Shown here one piece after another: positions 17,494-26,062 of a stretch of DNA of 64,000 bases (its first letter is position 1; every line of letters starts with the position of its first letter). Below the pieces are notes generated by a model. That model had not been told where the DNA came from. It saw only the letters and a program-made list of their open reading frames with translations, and searched no databases. Source of the stretch: Flammeovirga agarivorans. GTDB lineage: Bacteria > Bacteroidota > Bacteroidia > Cytophagales > Flammeovirgaceae. Where the stretch lies: positions 682,001-746,000 of the forward strand of contig NZ_JABAIL010000004.1 in assembly GCF_012641475.1 (NCBI RefSeq). Direction: 5' to 3'. Position numbers and translations under genes: made by a program.

Positions 17494-19302
17494 CTAACCA
17501 ACTAATATTGATGATTCTGGATATCTATATTCAAAGCTTTTCTCGTCTTCCCCAAGTAATGATATCAACGTAAATAAGCCAATCTTACCACTAAACATCA
17601 CTATCGCTAAGACAATTTTTCCAACTGCAGAAATATCTGCTGTTATGCCACGGGAAAGCCCTGCTGTACCTAACGCGGAGAAAAACTCAAATGTTACATC
17701 TTCAGGCTTAAGATGTGTTTCTGTTATTGTTAATATAAATATAGAGACAAATGACATGAGGATTGACATCATAAACACAATCACAGCTCTTCTTAAGCTT
17801 GCATCTTGAATTGTATTCCATCCTATATGTACATGATCTCTACCTTTTATTTGTGCCCAAAAATAGGAAAACAATAAGGTCACTGTAGTTACTTTAATGC
17901 CGCCGGCAGTAGAATTGGGTGCTCCACCAATATACATTAGCAAGATCATCATCATTACAGACGCTGAAGACAAATCTCCAATCTCTACAACAGAGAACCC
18001 TGCCGTTCTACATGTCACACTAGTAAAAAGCGTCTGAAATAAAGTTTCTGACCACGAATCTTTAGACATCCAATAATCAATATCAGTAACAAAAATTCCT
18101 GCTGTGCCTACAATAATCAAAACTATTGTTGCTTGTAAAGAAATTCGTGACTGTAATGAAAGGTGGCGTCTGTATTGTTTCTTTCTACTTACAATTTCTC
18201 TATAAGTTCTAAATCCTAACCCTCCAATAATTATCAGTAGCATCACCACACCACCTGAAAACCAATCTTTCGCAAAATCAGCCCCTTGTAAACCTTCTGG
18301 AAAATTTGAAAACCCAGCATTACAGAATGCAGAAACCGAATGGAATACAGAAACAAATACCCTTTCAAAAGTGGAGAGCCCTAAATCGCCCCATGCTAAA
18401 TAGAGGAAAAAGGCTCCTATTGCTTCTACTGTAAAAGTGATAATAATAATCCCCCTTAATATTCTTGAAGAGGTACTAATATTATCCGCTTCCATAATAT
18501 CTTGGATAATCACTTCCTCTTTTGTTTTTACTCCTTTCTGAATTGTTAGAGCAATAAATGTCGTTAATGTGACAATCCCTAAACCACCGATCTGAAATAA
18601 TATCATCAATATCACTTGTCCCTTAAAGGTAAGTACCTCGGATATATTAAACGGTGCTAAGCCTGTTACACAGACTGCTGACGTTGTCGTAAAAAAGGCA
18701 TCTAACCACGTTATTGGCTGTGTAGAAGCCTCTGGCAATTTCAATAAAATAGTCCCAATGAAAATAATAGAAACCAACGATCCTAAAATCATCACCGTAC
18801 TATTAGCAGTGAAAAACATCCAATAGGACCTATTATTGGACAAAGAAACTAAAGACGCTATAATCATTGACACTTGAACAATAACTATGTAGGCTGTCCA
18901 ACCTTTGTTGTCCGCATCGAAATCATATTCATGAAGGAAAAATACCCTATAGGCTAGAATAAAAAATATTATGGCAAGAAAGAATAGATCAACAACATAT
19001 TCACGCCAATCCATTTCGCTCCATTTCATGTAGTACAATTTGACTAATATTAAAATGGAATAAATAGTTGCCAGGTATCTATCATAACGTATTGATTTTA
19101 CTAGGTCTTCTTCTGATAATTGAAATCCTTGGGTATATATTAGGCTGATTATTGCCAATACACCTAAGAATAACTCAAAGATTGGCAATCGTTTTTCTAT
19201 CAGTTTCTGTAATTGATACCTCCATTCTTTATGATCTAAAATTACTGCTTGATGTATTTTCAAGAGAAATTTCAAGATCTTAAACTTTGTCTTATCTGAC
19301 AT
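17494..19302 (-). CDS. TrkH/KtrB-type potassium transporter
   Basis: 602 residues with many membrane helices. The pore repeats are recognisable: TTTSAVCVTGLAPFN, SVSAFCNAGFSNFP, TSVTCRTAGFS and FFSALGTAGLSRG, each with the filter glycine. GGAPNSTAGGIKVTT is the family signature. The N-terminus is about 150 residues longer than a typical KtrB and carries extra hydrophobic segments. With the adjacent RCK subunit it imports potassium, probably with sodium or proton coupling. Confidence 0.92.
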   Translation of the reverse strand: MSDKTKFKILKFLLKIHQAVILDHKEWRYQLQKLIEKRLPIFELFLGVLAIISLIYTQGFQLSEEDLVKSIRYDRYLATIYSILILVKLYYMKWSEMDWREYVVDLFFLAIIFFILAYRVFFLHEYDFDADNKGWTAYIVIVQVSMIIASLVSLSNNRSYWMFFTANSTVMILGSLVSIIFIGTILLKLPEASTQPITWLDAFFTTTSAVCVTGLAPFNISEVLTFKGQVILMILFQIGGLGIVTLTTFIALTIQKGVKTKEEVIIQDIMEADNISTSSRILRGIIIITFTVEAIGAFFLYLAWGDLGLSTFERVFVSVFHSVSAFCNAGFSNFPEGLQGADFAKDWFSGGVVMLLIIIGGLGFRTYREIVSRKKQYRRHLSLQSRISLQATIVLIIVGTAGIFVTDIDYWMSKDSWSETLFQTLFTSVTCRTAGFSVVEIGDLSSASVMMMILLMYIGGAPNSTAGGIKVTTVTLLFSYFWAQIKGRDHVHIGWNTIQDASLRRAVIVFMMSILMSFVSIFILTITETHLKPEDVTFEFFSALGTAGLSRGITADISAVGKIVLAIVMFSGKIGLFTLISLLGEDEKSFEYRYPESSILVG

Positions 19303-19435
19303 TCAACTTATTAATTATTAATAACTTAAACTACAATTTCTTGTCTGATTACATTTATTAATTGTCATAACAAAACGGTACACTACTTAATACGTATTTA
19401 ATATGATGTACTTACACTTTAAATAACCTATTATC

Positions 19436-19651
19436 ATGACAAAATTAGTAATCTCCATCGAGAACGAACAAAATGCCTCATTAGTAAAAAATTTACTTAA
19501 AGATTTATCTTTTGTTGAGAGCATTGACGAACTAGAAGTTAATCAAAATGAGAAAGAAGAAAAAGAAAACGTCCTTCAGCACCTTGAAAAAATCAAAAAG
19601 GAACAAAAGGACGTAAATATTTCTATTGCTTGGAAATCAGTTAGTCTGTAA
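19436..19651 (+). CDS. small charged protein of unknown function
   Basis: 71 residues, MTKLVISIENEQNASLVKNL at the start, then a lysine- and glutamate-rich middle. The layout (short beta strand, helix, strand, then charged helix) is like small Bacteroidota proteins sometimes labelled as antitoxin-like or DUF2683-like, but I do not recognise it with confidence. No toxin gene is adjacent. It ends 15 bases inside the 3' end of convergent hemH. I keep it as real because the start has an AT-rich upstream spacer and the composition is protein-like. Confidence 0.55.
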   Translation: MTKLVISIENEQNASLVKNLLKDLSFVESIDELEVNQNEKEEKENVLQHLEKIKKEQKDVNISIAWKSVSL

Positions 19652-20686
19652 TTCTAAAACTTTACTTTGATTTCCTTTTACTAAATCAGTCAAACACTCA
19701 ATCCACTGTGGATGATCATTGAGACTTTCAACTAACTGCCAATGTTCTCCACCGTTTTCTTCAAAAACTTCTTTATATTCTTCCCCAACCTCAACAGTAG
19801 TTTCCAAACAATCAGCTACAAAGGCAGGTGAATAAGCTAGAACACTTTTCTTTCCACCCTTCGCCAAGTTAATGATAACATCTTCTGTATATGGTTGAAT
19901 CCATGGGTCTTTTCCTAATCTTGATTGGAAACAGACACTATATTGGTCTTTAGATAGTTTTAATTCCTGTGCAATTAGATCTGCCGTTTCAAAACAAGCG
20001 GAACGATAACAGAACGTATTTTTAGGATATGCCTTCTTAACACAGCCGCTCTCTCCTCTCAATTTACAACAAGTATCGATATCAGCTTTTATGATTTGTC
20101 TTTCAGGTAACCCATGGAAACTGAAAATCACATGGTCGTAATTTGTTTCTCTTAGATATTTCTGTCCCAGTTCAGCAAATGTTTTGATAAACAATGGGTG
20201 TCTGTGATAATGCTGGATGAAGGTAACATCAGGCACAACTTGCCAGTCTTTTACCAATTCCATTACCTTTTGGGTTACTGAACCAGTTGTTGCAGAAGCA
20301 TATTGCGGAAATAATGGGACTACGACAATCTCATTTACTCCTTTGCTTTTCAACTCTAGTAATGCAGATTGAATAGATGGGTTTTGATACCTCATTCCTA
20401 AGGCTACCACATATTCATCACCTAAAGCTTCTTGTAAAAGTTTTTTACTTTCAAGACCATAGTATAACAAAGGAGAACCATTTTCAGTCCAAACCTTTTC
20501 ATACTCTTTAGCAGATTTTGGTGCTCTAAAAGGAGCAATAATAAGATTTACCAGAGGCCATCTCTTATAGAATGGTATATCGATAACTCTCTCGTCCATT
20601 AAAAATTCTCTCAGATATTTTCTAACATCTGGAGTTTTTTGGCTATCAGGTGTCCCTAAATTGACAATTAATACCCCTTTTTTCAT
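19637..20686 (-). CDS. hemH: ferrochelatase
   Basis: Start taken at the ATG at 20686 (MKKGVLIVNLGTPDS), because the in-frame extension upstream crosses a palindrome and reaches the terminator of the next gene. 349 residues. Family landmarks: LVNLGTPD, GSPLLYY, FSFHGLPERQI with the metal-site His, QSRLGKDPW, and VVPLFPQYASATTGS. It inserts ferrous iron into protoporphyrin IX, the last heme step. Several cysteines (CCKLRGESGC and CYRSACFE) are present, as in cluster-containing ferrochelatases, but I cannot tell whether a cluster is bound. The leader holds a strong inverted repeat. Confidence 0.95.
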   Translation of the reverse strand: MKKGVLIVNLGTPDSQKTPDVRKYLREFLMDERVIDIPFYKRWPLVNLIIAPFRAPKSAKEYEKVWTENGSPLLYYGLESKKLLQEALGDEYVVALGMRYQNPSIQSALLELKSKGVNEIVVVPLFPQYASATTGSVTQKVMELVKDWQVVPDVTFIQHYHRHPLFIKTFAELGQKYLRETNYDHVIFSFHGLPERQIIKADIDTCCKLRGESGCVKKAYPKNTFCYRSACFETADLIAQELKLSKDQYSVCFQSRLGKDPWIQPYTEDVIINLAKGGKKSVLAYSPAFVADCLETTVEVGEEYKEVFEENGGEHWQLVESLNDHPQWIECLTDLVKGNQSKVLELQTN

Positions 20687-20700
20687 ATTCTTTATAAATG

Positions 20701-20723
20701 TTTCAATGATAAACTCATTGAAA
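20701..20723 (-). promoter_or_regulatory. perfect inverted repeat in the hemH leader
   Basis: TTTCAATGA (20701-20709) and TCATTGAAA (20715-20723) are exact reverse complements around five bases, 14 bases before the hemH ATG. It could be a repressor operator (iron- or heme-responsive by context) or an RNA hairpin. It overlaps a weak -7-like TACATTTC on the minus strand. Confidence 0.5.
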
Positions 20724-20748
20724 TGTAGATTGTTGTAGTATCTATCAT

Positions 20749-20799
20749 AAAAAAGAATCTTTACCAACTAAACTACTCTAACTGATAAAGATTCTTTTT
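20749..20799 (-). terminator. intrinsic terminator after the REC-histidine kinase gene
   Basis: Stem of about 14 bp (20750-20763 with 20786-20799, AAAAAGAATCTTTA against TAAAGATTCTTTTT) with a 22-base loop; T-rich on the minus strand after the stop at 20817. It separates that gene from hemH. Confidence 0.75.
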
Positions 20800-20816
20800 G
20801 ATATTGTTCTATTATT

Positions 20817-22025
20817 TTATGCTTCTTTTGATGCTTTTGCAAAAGAAACTACAAAGTCTGCACCCTCACCTTCAACAGAATCACACCATACTTTTCCGGA
20901 CATATCTTCTACCATTTTCTTTACGATAGAAAGTCCTAACCCAGTACTATGCTCACCTCCTGTTGGTCTTGCAGATAATTTTTGAAAACGACCGAATAAT
21001 TTCTTCTTGTCATTCTCATTTAAACCAGGTCCTTCATCTTTTACATGAATTTCCAAGTCTTCTCCATTTTCTTTCACAAAAATGAAAATCTTTTTATCTA
21101 CAGGTGAAAATTTTACAGCATTAGAAATAAGATTTTGTAGAACTTGTCCGAAGTAAGTCTCATCTACTTCAGCAAAGCTATCTTCAATCACTCCTACCTC
21201 TAAAGTTATATTTTTCTTCTGAGCTGTCAGTTCAAAACGCTCAGCAGATTCTTTGACTAATTTAGAAAGATCATAAGGCTTAATTGTTAAGTTAGAGGCC
21301 TTAGATTCCAATGCATTAAGATCCAAAATCTGTGTAATCAACTCCTCTTGCTTATTAATGGATTCTTGAATCATATCGATATACTCCTTTTGCTCTGAAG
21401 TAAAAGTCTCCATATCGAACTTCATTAATTCAATCAAGCCACCAATTTGGGATAAAGGCGATTTCAAATCATGAGCAACAATACCAATTAAGTGGTTTTT
21501 CTCACCATCTAATTCGATCAGCTCCTCATTCTGACGTTGCAATGCTTTTGTTCTACTTTTTACTTTCTCTTCTAAGTGCTCATTGGCTTCCTGAAGAGAA
21601 GTAAATAAAGTCCTATTTTCGACTTTAAGATTATAAGCTTCAATTGCATTGTCGATAGTTACCATTAACTCATCCCTATTCCAAGGTTTTGTGATATAAC
21701 GATATACCTCACCTTTAGAGATTGCATTAATAATATCCTGTACATCGCTGTAACCTGTCAACACAATACGCATAATATCAGGGTACAGCTCTCTAACTTT
21801 TTCGAAAAGCTCTACACCTGTCATTTTAGGCATACGTTGATCGGAGATCACAACACTTATATTATTATGTTCTTCTTTAAGTATTTCTAAAGCCTCGTCT
21901 CCACTGTTTGCTATGAGTACTTTATAAACTTTACGAAAACCTGCTCTGAATGACACTAGGTTTTGTTGTTCATCATCTACATAAAGCACTGTGGGCTTAA
22001 CTTTCTTTACTTGAACACTATCCAT
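20817..22025 (-). CDS. REC-histidine kinase hybrid
   Basis: 402 residues, no signal peptide or membrane helix. Receiver domain 12-128: phospho-acceptor Asp62 (VISDQRMPKMTG) and Lys113 (ITKPW). A coiled coil (about 135-172) leads to a HisKA domain with His185 in IVAHDLKSPL and a HATPase domain (NLISNAVKFS, DEGPGLN, GLGLSIVKKM). This order suits a soluble kinase whose activity is set by phosphorylation of its own receiver. The partner kinase and output regulator are not in the neighbourhood. It is a single gene with its own terminator. Confidence 0.9.
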   Translation of the reverse strand: MDSVQVKKVKPTVLYVDDEQQNLVSFRAGFRKVYKVLIANSGDEALEILKEEHNNISVVISDQRMPKMTGVELFEKVRELYPDIMRIVLTGYSDVQDIINAISKGEVYRYITKPWNRDELMVTIDNAIEAYNLKVENRTLFTSLQEANEHLEEKVKSRTKALQRQNEELIELDGEKNHLIGIVAHDLKSPLSQIGGLIELMKFDMETFTSEQKEYIDMIQESINKQEELITQILDLNALESKASNLTIKPYDLSKLVKESAERFELTAQKKNITLEVGVIEDSFAEVDETYFGQVLQNLISNAVKFSPVDKKIFIFVKENGEDLEIHVKDEGPGLNENDKKKLFGRFQKLSARPTGGEHSTGLGLSIVKKMVEDMSGKVWCDSVEGEGADFVVSFAKASKEA

Positions 22026-22112
22026 TTATAAAAAAATAAATTTGTATCTATTTCGAATTACTAAATTACAAAGTAAATAGACGTAAATCGAATATATTTT
22101 CAATTATTTTCA

Positions 22113-22874
22113 TTATCTGCTAATTGAAGGTAATTCTTTCGGAATGTGTATTTCTAAAGGGGTTTCTTCAAACCTCCCAGGAATACAGTATCTTCTTAAA
22201 TCACCAATTGTCCCTTGAAATACATTCAAGTCAACTGGGCCCTCAATTCCCTTAGCAGATCCATTATCATCATATTGCCATATCATCCACTTATTCTTCC
22301 CTTCCAAACGGGGTGAAAAGAACTTTGAATATGCTGCTATCCAAATTGGATATTTAGTTAAAGCTTTGCTAGTTGACAAGTAGTCATTATAAAAGGAAAG
22401 ATTGGTGTAGATGATTGGTTTTATTCCGAATTTTTTCTCAACTAAATTCAACCAAATCGTCATTCTTTCTCTTAGCAAAGGTATTGATACATTTTCTGTA
22501 GTCTCCACATCAAGTACAGGAGGTAAATCTCCCGGTAATAACTTAACATGTTTCACAAACCAATTGGCTTGCTTTATTGGATCAATATCAGCTCGAAAAA
22601 AATGATACGTTCCTCTTATTAATTGATCATGTCTGGCAGCATTCCAATTGACAGCAAAGTTTCTATCCTTTAGATAATCTCCTTCGGTAGCTTTAATAAT
22701 GACAAATGAAAACCCATCATCTACGACTTTAGAGAAATTAACCTGTTTCTGATAATAGGAAACATCTATACCATGAACGGTATAACCTGGCTTTTTCCTC
22801 CACGTCACAGTAAATAAGATGCCAATAATAAAGATCAGAAAGAAGAAGAAAATGTAACTAATTTTCTTGAGCAT
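22113..22874 (-). CDS. GH25 family lysozyme, membrane-anchored
   Basis: Start chosen at the ATG at 22874; an upstream in-frame start would lie inside a terminator hairpin. 253 residues: one N-terminal helix (about 4-22), then a GH25 barrel with GIDVSYYQ, VIIKATEGD, GTYHFFRAD, the acidic pair in VLDVETTE, and WIWQYDDNG-like WMIWQYDD. GH25 enzymes are muramidases that cut peptidoglycan between MurNAc and GlcNAc. The anchor places it in the periplasm facing the wall. I infer a role in wall remodelling or in killing neighbours; nothing nearby decides between them. Confidence 0.87.
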   Translation of the reverse strand: MLKKISYIFFFFLIFIIGILFTVTWRKKPGYTVHGIDVSYYQKQVNFSKVVDDGFSFVIIKATEGDYLKDRNFAVNWNAARHDQLIRGTYHFFRADIDPIKQANWFVKHVKLLPGDLPPVLDVETTENVSIPLLRERMTIWLNLVEKKFGIKPIIYTNLSFYNDYLSTSKALTKYPIWIAAYSKFFSPRLEGKNKWMIWQYDDNGSAKGIEGPVDLNVFQGTIGDLRRYCIPGRFEETPLEIHIPKELPSISR

Positions 22875-22882
22875 AGACACAT

Positions 22883-22921
22883 AAAACCCACTATACATAC
22901 TAAAATGTATAGTGGGAGTTT
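22883..22921 (-). terminator. terminator after ychF
   Basis: Perfect 12-bp stem CCCACTATACAT (22887-22898) with ATGTATAGTGGG (22905-22916), loop of six, short T tracts on both sides. Confidence 0.8.
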
Positions 22922-22938
22922 TTATAATTAATTTCTAA

Positions 22939-24039
22939 TTATACGTTGAATCTGAAGTGCATTACATCACCATCCTCAACGACATATTCTTTTCCTTCTA
23001 CAGAAAGTTTACCTGCTTCTTTACAAGCTAATTCAGATTTGTAGTGAACATAATCTGCATAATGGATTACTTCTGCGCGGATAAATCCTTTTTCAAAATC
23101 TGTATGAATAACTCCTGCTGCTTGAGGGGCTTTCCAACCTTTACAGATTGTCCATGCTCTAACTTCTTTTTCACCAGCAGTAAAGTAAGTGATAAGATCA
23201 AGTAGTGAATATGAAGCACGGATTAAACGGTCTAAACCTGATTCTGTTAAGCCATACTCACCTAAGAACATTTCTTTTTCTTCTTCATCATCTAAAGCAG
23301 AAATTTGTTCTTCAATGGCAGCACAAACTTTAATTAACTGAGCATTCTCATTTTCAGCAATTTTTCGCATACGATCAACGAACTCGTTATCTTCATTGAT
23401 ACCTTCTTCATCTACGTTTGCTAAATAAATCACAGGCTTAGCAGTTAAAAGCATTAAATCTTTTACCTCTTCCCACTCATCTTCAGTTCCATCAAAAGAA
23501 CGAGCATTTTCACCTGATTCTAAATGTGCTTTAAATCTTTCTAAAGCAGCTACAGTTTTCTTGGCTTCAGCATTACCTGTTTTCGCCATTTTCACTGTTT
23601 TCTGAAGTTTCTTGTCGATAGATTCTAAGTCTTTCAACTGAAGCTCCATATCAATCACTGCTTTATCTTCTTCTGGATCTACTTTACCCGAAACGTGAAC
23701 AATATTTTGGTCATCAAAACATCTAACAACGTGGATGATTGCGTCAACCTCACGAATGTTTGCCAAAAATTGGTTTCCTAAACCTTCGCCTTTACTTGCT
23801 CCTTTTACCAATCCAGCAATATCTACAAATTCAATTACTGTTGGAATAGACTTTTGTGGGTTAACTAATTTTTCCAATTCCTTCATACGAGGATCTGGAA
23901 CAGTAACCACACCTACATTTGGATCGATAGTACAGAATGGAAAGTTTGCTGATTCAGCATTTTCTGCACTTGTTAAAGCATTAAAGAGTGTTGACTTACC
24001 TACGTTTGGTAATCCAACGATACCACATTTTAATCCCAT
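22939..24039 (-). CDS. ychF: ribosome-binding ATPase YchF
   Basis: 366 residues, the usual length. The P loop is GLPNVGKST (8-16), the switch/G3 region reads VDIAGLVKGASKGEGLGNQF, and the base-recognition motif is NVDE in place of NKxD, which explains the family's preference for ATP over GTP. The C-terminal TGS domain is present (TAGEKEVRAWTICKG ... VIHTDFEKGFIRAEV). It acts on ribosomes and in stress responses. It is a single gene with its own promoter and terminator. Confidence 0.96.
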   Translation of the reverse strand: MGLKCGIVGLPNVGKSTLFNALTSAENAESANFPFCTIDPNVGVVTVPDPRMKELEKLVNPQKSIPTVIEFVDIAGLVKGASKGEGLGNQFLANIREVDAIIHVVRCFDDQNIVHVSGKVDPEEDKAVIDMELQLKDLESIDKKLQKTVKMAKTGNAEAKKTVAALERFKAHLESGENARSFDGTEDEWEEVKDLMLLTAKPVIYLANVDEEGINEDNEFVDRMRKIAENENAQLIKVCAAIEEQISALDDEEEKEMFLGEYGLTESGLDRLIRASYSLLDLITYFTAGEKEVRAWTICKGWKAPQAAGVIHTDFEKGFIRAEVIHYADYVHYKSELACKEAGKLSVEGKEYVVEDGDVMHFRFNV

Positions 24040-24084
24040 TTATATAACAATTCTTGTTTCAGAAGATTATTTCTTTTGACATAT

Positions 24085-24102
24085 TTGCGAATAATTTCGC
24101 AA
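24085..24102 (-). promoter_or_regulatory. palindrome at the ychF transcription start
   Basis: TTGCGAA-TAAT-TTCGCAA, a perfect 7-4-7 inverted repeat, placed just downstream of the -7 element on the minus strand. Possible operator or 5' hairpin. Confidence 0.4.
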
Positions 24103-24111
24103 TAAACCTCG

Positions 24112-24146
24112 CAAAGATAAGGACTAACGCGAAATAATGAACAAAT
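24112..24146 (-). promoter_or_regulatory. ychF promoter
   Basis: On the minus strand TATCTTTG (24112-24119) matches the -7 consensus, with TTTG (24142-24145) 22 bases upstream as the -33 part. The start codon is 72 bases downstream. Confidence 0.5.
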
Positions 24147-24159
24147 TAATGCTTACTAT

Positions 24160-24933
24160 ATGCAAGTTTTCGACTTCCTAAAGTATAAATACAATGCAGG
24201 GAATGCCCATGGGTTACATTCACCTTTTGTTTATGAGCTTTATACTCAAGTAATTGAACCACAAAAGTATTATTATTTTTTCGATCAGATCGAAAAAGAA
24301 AGACAACAATTATTAGCAAATGATCAAGAAATAAAGGTCACTGATTTGGGAGCAGGATCAAGAAAACACAATACTATTAATAGGAAAGTGAATTCAATTG
24401 CAGAAAGTTCATTATCAAATAAAAGGACTGGATCTTTTCTGTTTGAATTAGTTCACCGATATAAATATGAAAATATTCTAGAATTAGGCACCTCATTAGG
24501 TATATCGTCAATGTATTTAGCTGCTGCCTCAAAAAAAGTAAAACTTACAACGATAGAAGGATGCCCTAACATTGCCAACATAGCTCAAGATATTTTTAAT
24601 AAGCACAAGCACCTAAATATTGATTCCAAGGTTGGCAATATCAACAACTTATTACCTGAAGTACTTAAAGAAAAAAAACAAATTGATTTGGTGTATTTTG
24701 ACGCGAATCATACGTACGATGCTACGATGAATTATTACAACTTATGTAAGAATTATGCTCATGAGAATACCCTTTTTATCTTTGATGATATTTATTGGTC
24801 GAAGGGTATGAAAAAAGCTTGGAATGAAATCTCTCAAGATAAAGAAATTGGGATATCAATAGATTTATATCACTTAGGCTTAGTATACTTTAGAAAGAAA
24901 CAACCGAAACAACATTTCACATTAATATATTAG
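24160..24933 (+). CDS. class I SAM-dependent methyltransferase (O-methyltransferase-like)
   Basis: 257 residues, cytosolic. The SAM-binding motif is ILELGTSLGISSMYLA, followed by the acidic residue in LTTIEGCP and by IDLVYFDANHTYDATMNYY, which resembles the metal/substrate region of the small O-methyltransferases. FIFDDIYWSKGMKKAW follows. The N-terminal 90 residues are unlike the usual catechol-type enzymes. The substrate is unknown. The hisI-like gene starts two bases after its stop, so the two are co-transcribed. Confidence 0.8.
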   Translation: MQVFDFLKYKYNAGNAHGLHSPFVYELYTQVIEPQKYYYFFDQIEKERQQLLANDQEIKVTDLGAGSRKHNTINRKVNSIAESSLSNKRTGSFLFELVHRYKYENILELGTSLGISSMYLAAASKKVKLTTIEGCPNIANIAQDIFNKHKHLNIDSKVGNINNLLPEVLKEKKQIDLVYFDANHTYDATMNYYNLCKNYAHENTLFIFDDIYWSKGMKKAWNEISQDKEIGISIDLYHLGLVYFRKKQPKQHFTLIY

Positions 24934-24935
24934 AC

Positions 24936-25331
24936 ATGGATAAGAAATTATTAGAAGAAGGAACTGAAATCAACATTCAGTTTGAAAAAAGAGATGGGTT
25001 TGTACCTATTATTGTTCAGGACATTGATTCCATGGAAATAATAATGCAAGGTTGGGGTAATGAACTTGCCTTAAAAACCACGATTGAAAAAGGTAAGGCT
25101 ACCTTCTGGAGCACATCTAGAAATGAATTATGGACTAAAGGTGAGACATCTGGTGACTACCTTGAAATTGTAGATATTCTTACCGATTGTGATCAAGATA
25201 GCCTTTTATATAAAGTAAAGCTTGTAGGAAATGGAGCTTGTCATACTAAAAATAAAAATGGTGTAGCAAGAAAATCATGCTTCTACAGAAAAATTACTGA
25301 CAAGAATTCACTCGCAAAATTAGAGGAATAA
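24936..25331 (+). CDS. phosphoribosyl-AMP cyclohydrolase (HisI)-like protein
   Basis: 131 residues aligned along their whole length with HisI: VPIIVQDIDS, then KATFWSTSRNELWTKGETSG, the metal-binding DCDQDS, and the zinc cysteines in GACHT and SCFYR. HisI opens the purine ring in histidine synthesis. Two points are odd: the usual MLxYMN substrate block is MQGWGN, and the loop between CHT and SCFYR is about nine residues, longer than normal. No other his gene is nearby and the partner is a methyltransferase. It may be the genome's divergent HisI or a paralogue with another role. Confidence 0.8.
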   Translation: MDKKLLEEGTEINIQFEKRDGFVPIIVQDIDSMEIIMQGWGNELALKTTIEKGKATFWSTSRNELWTKGETSGDYLEIVDILTDCDQDSLLYKVKLVGNGACHTKNKNGVARKSCFYRKITDKNSLAKLEE

Positions 25332-26051
25332 TTATTTCACTCTATTTAGTTTTTGATACTGTAGTGGTATAAAGAATGAGAAATTGACAGACATCAGATT
25401 GTCATTTCCTTTTACATTACCAAGTTCTGAGACATTATCTAAATAATCAGTAAATATATTCGCAAAGGTTGCACTTAATCCTACCCCAAAATTTGTTGGA
25501 AAGAAGTAATTCACTCCAAATCTAGTGGGTAGTGAAAGTGCAAAATTTGTATAATCTTCACCATCATTTCTTGTCTTATAATAACCTTGTCTTGGATCTG
25601 AGATATTTTCAATCAACTCTTCTCCATTCTCATCCATTGGGTTATAATAGAATAATCCGATACCTTGAGCTATATAGACTTTAAAATTATCCTTATTGAT
25701 AATATTGAACATTACCGATAAAGAGGTATTAAATGTATGCGATTGAAAATAATCGTTGGGGTAAGGTTCAGTTAATGGTGGTATATAATCGGGTGCTCTT
25801 AAAATCTGACCTTGTACATATAGGTACGAAAAGTCCAATCTAAAATTCCATCTTCTTTCTTTATTAAAAATATACCCTACATTTACCCCCCCATTCACTT
25901 TAGAATAATTGGGAGATAAATCACCTCTATAACTCCCAATAGCTGGACCTATTTCAAGATATTTTGTTGGTTTTGGTATTTCTTCTTGTGCTTTAGTGAT
26001 AGTTTGAACGAAGAAAAACAGACATAAGAAGAGTATATATTTATATTGCAT
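25332..26051 (-). CDS. outer-membrane beta-barrel protein
   Basis: Start chosen at the ATG at 26051, since the extension to 26081 only adds polar residues before a good signal peptide (YKYILFLCLFFFVQTITKAQ). 239 residues. The mature part has alternating aromatic strands (YLEIGPAIGSYRGDLSPNY, GGVNVGYIF, FRLDFSYLY, FALSLPTRFGVNYFF) and ends in a strand with terminal aromatic residues. It looks like DUF6089-type or OmpA-like eight-strand barrels of Bacteroidota; no function is apparent. Its stop abuts that of the convergent hisI-like gene. Confidence 0.72.
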   Translation of the reverse strand: MQYKYILFLCLFFFVQTITKAQEEIPKPTKYLEIGPAIGSYRGDLSPNYSKVNGGVNVGYIFNKERRWNFRLDFSYLYVQGQILRAPDYIPPLTEPYPNDYFQSHTFNTSLSVMFNIINKDNFKVYIAQGIGLFYYNPMDENGEELIENISDPRQGYYKTRNDGEDYTNFALSLPTRFGVNYFFPTNFGVGLSATFANIFTDYLDNVSELGNVKGNDNLMSVNFSFFIPLQYQKLNRVK

Positions 26052-26062
26052 TTTATTGAGTC

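Noticed and set aside
19687-20767. Longer hemH start with 27 extra residues
   Set aside because: The extension crosses a perfect palindrome and the upstream gene's terminator, and the family's N-terminus begins at the 20686 ATG.
22875-22898. Longer GH25 start
   Set aside because: The start codon would lie inside the terminator stem after ychF; the ATG at 22874 gives a cleaner membrane anchor.
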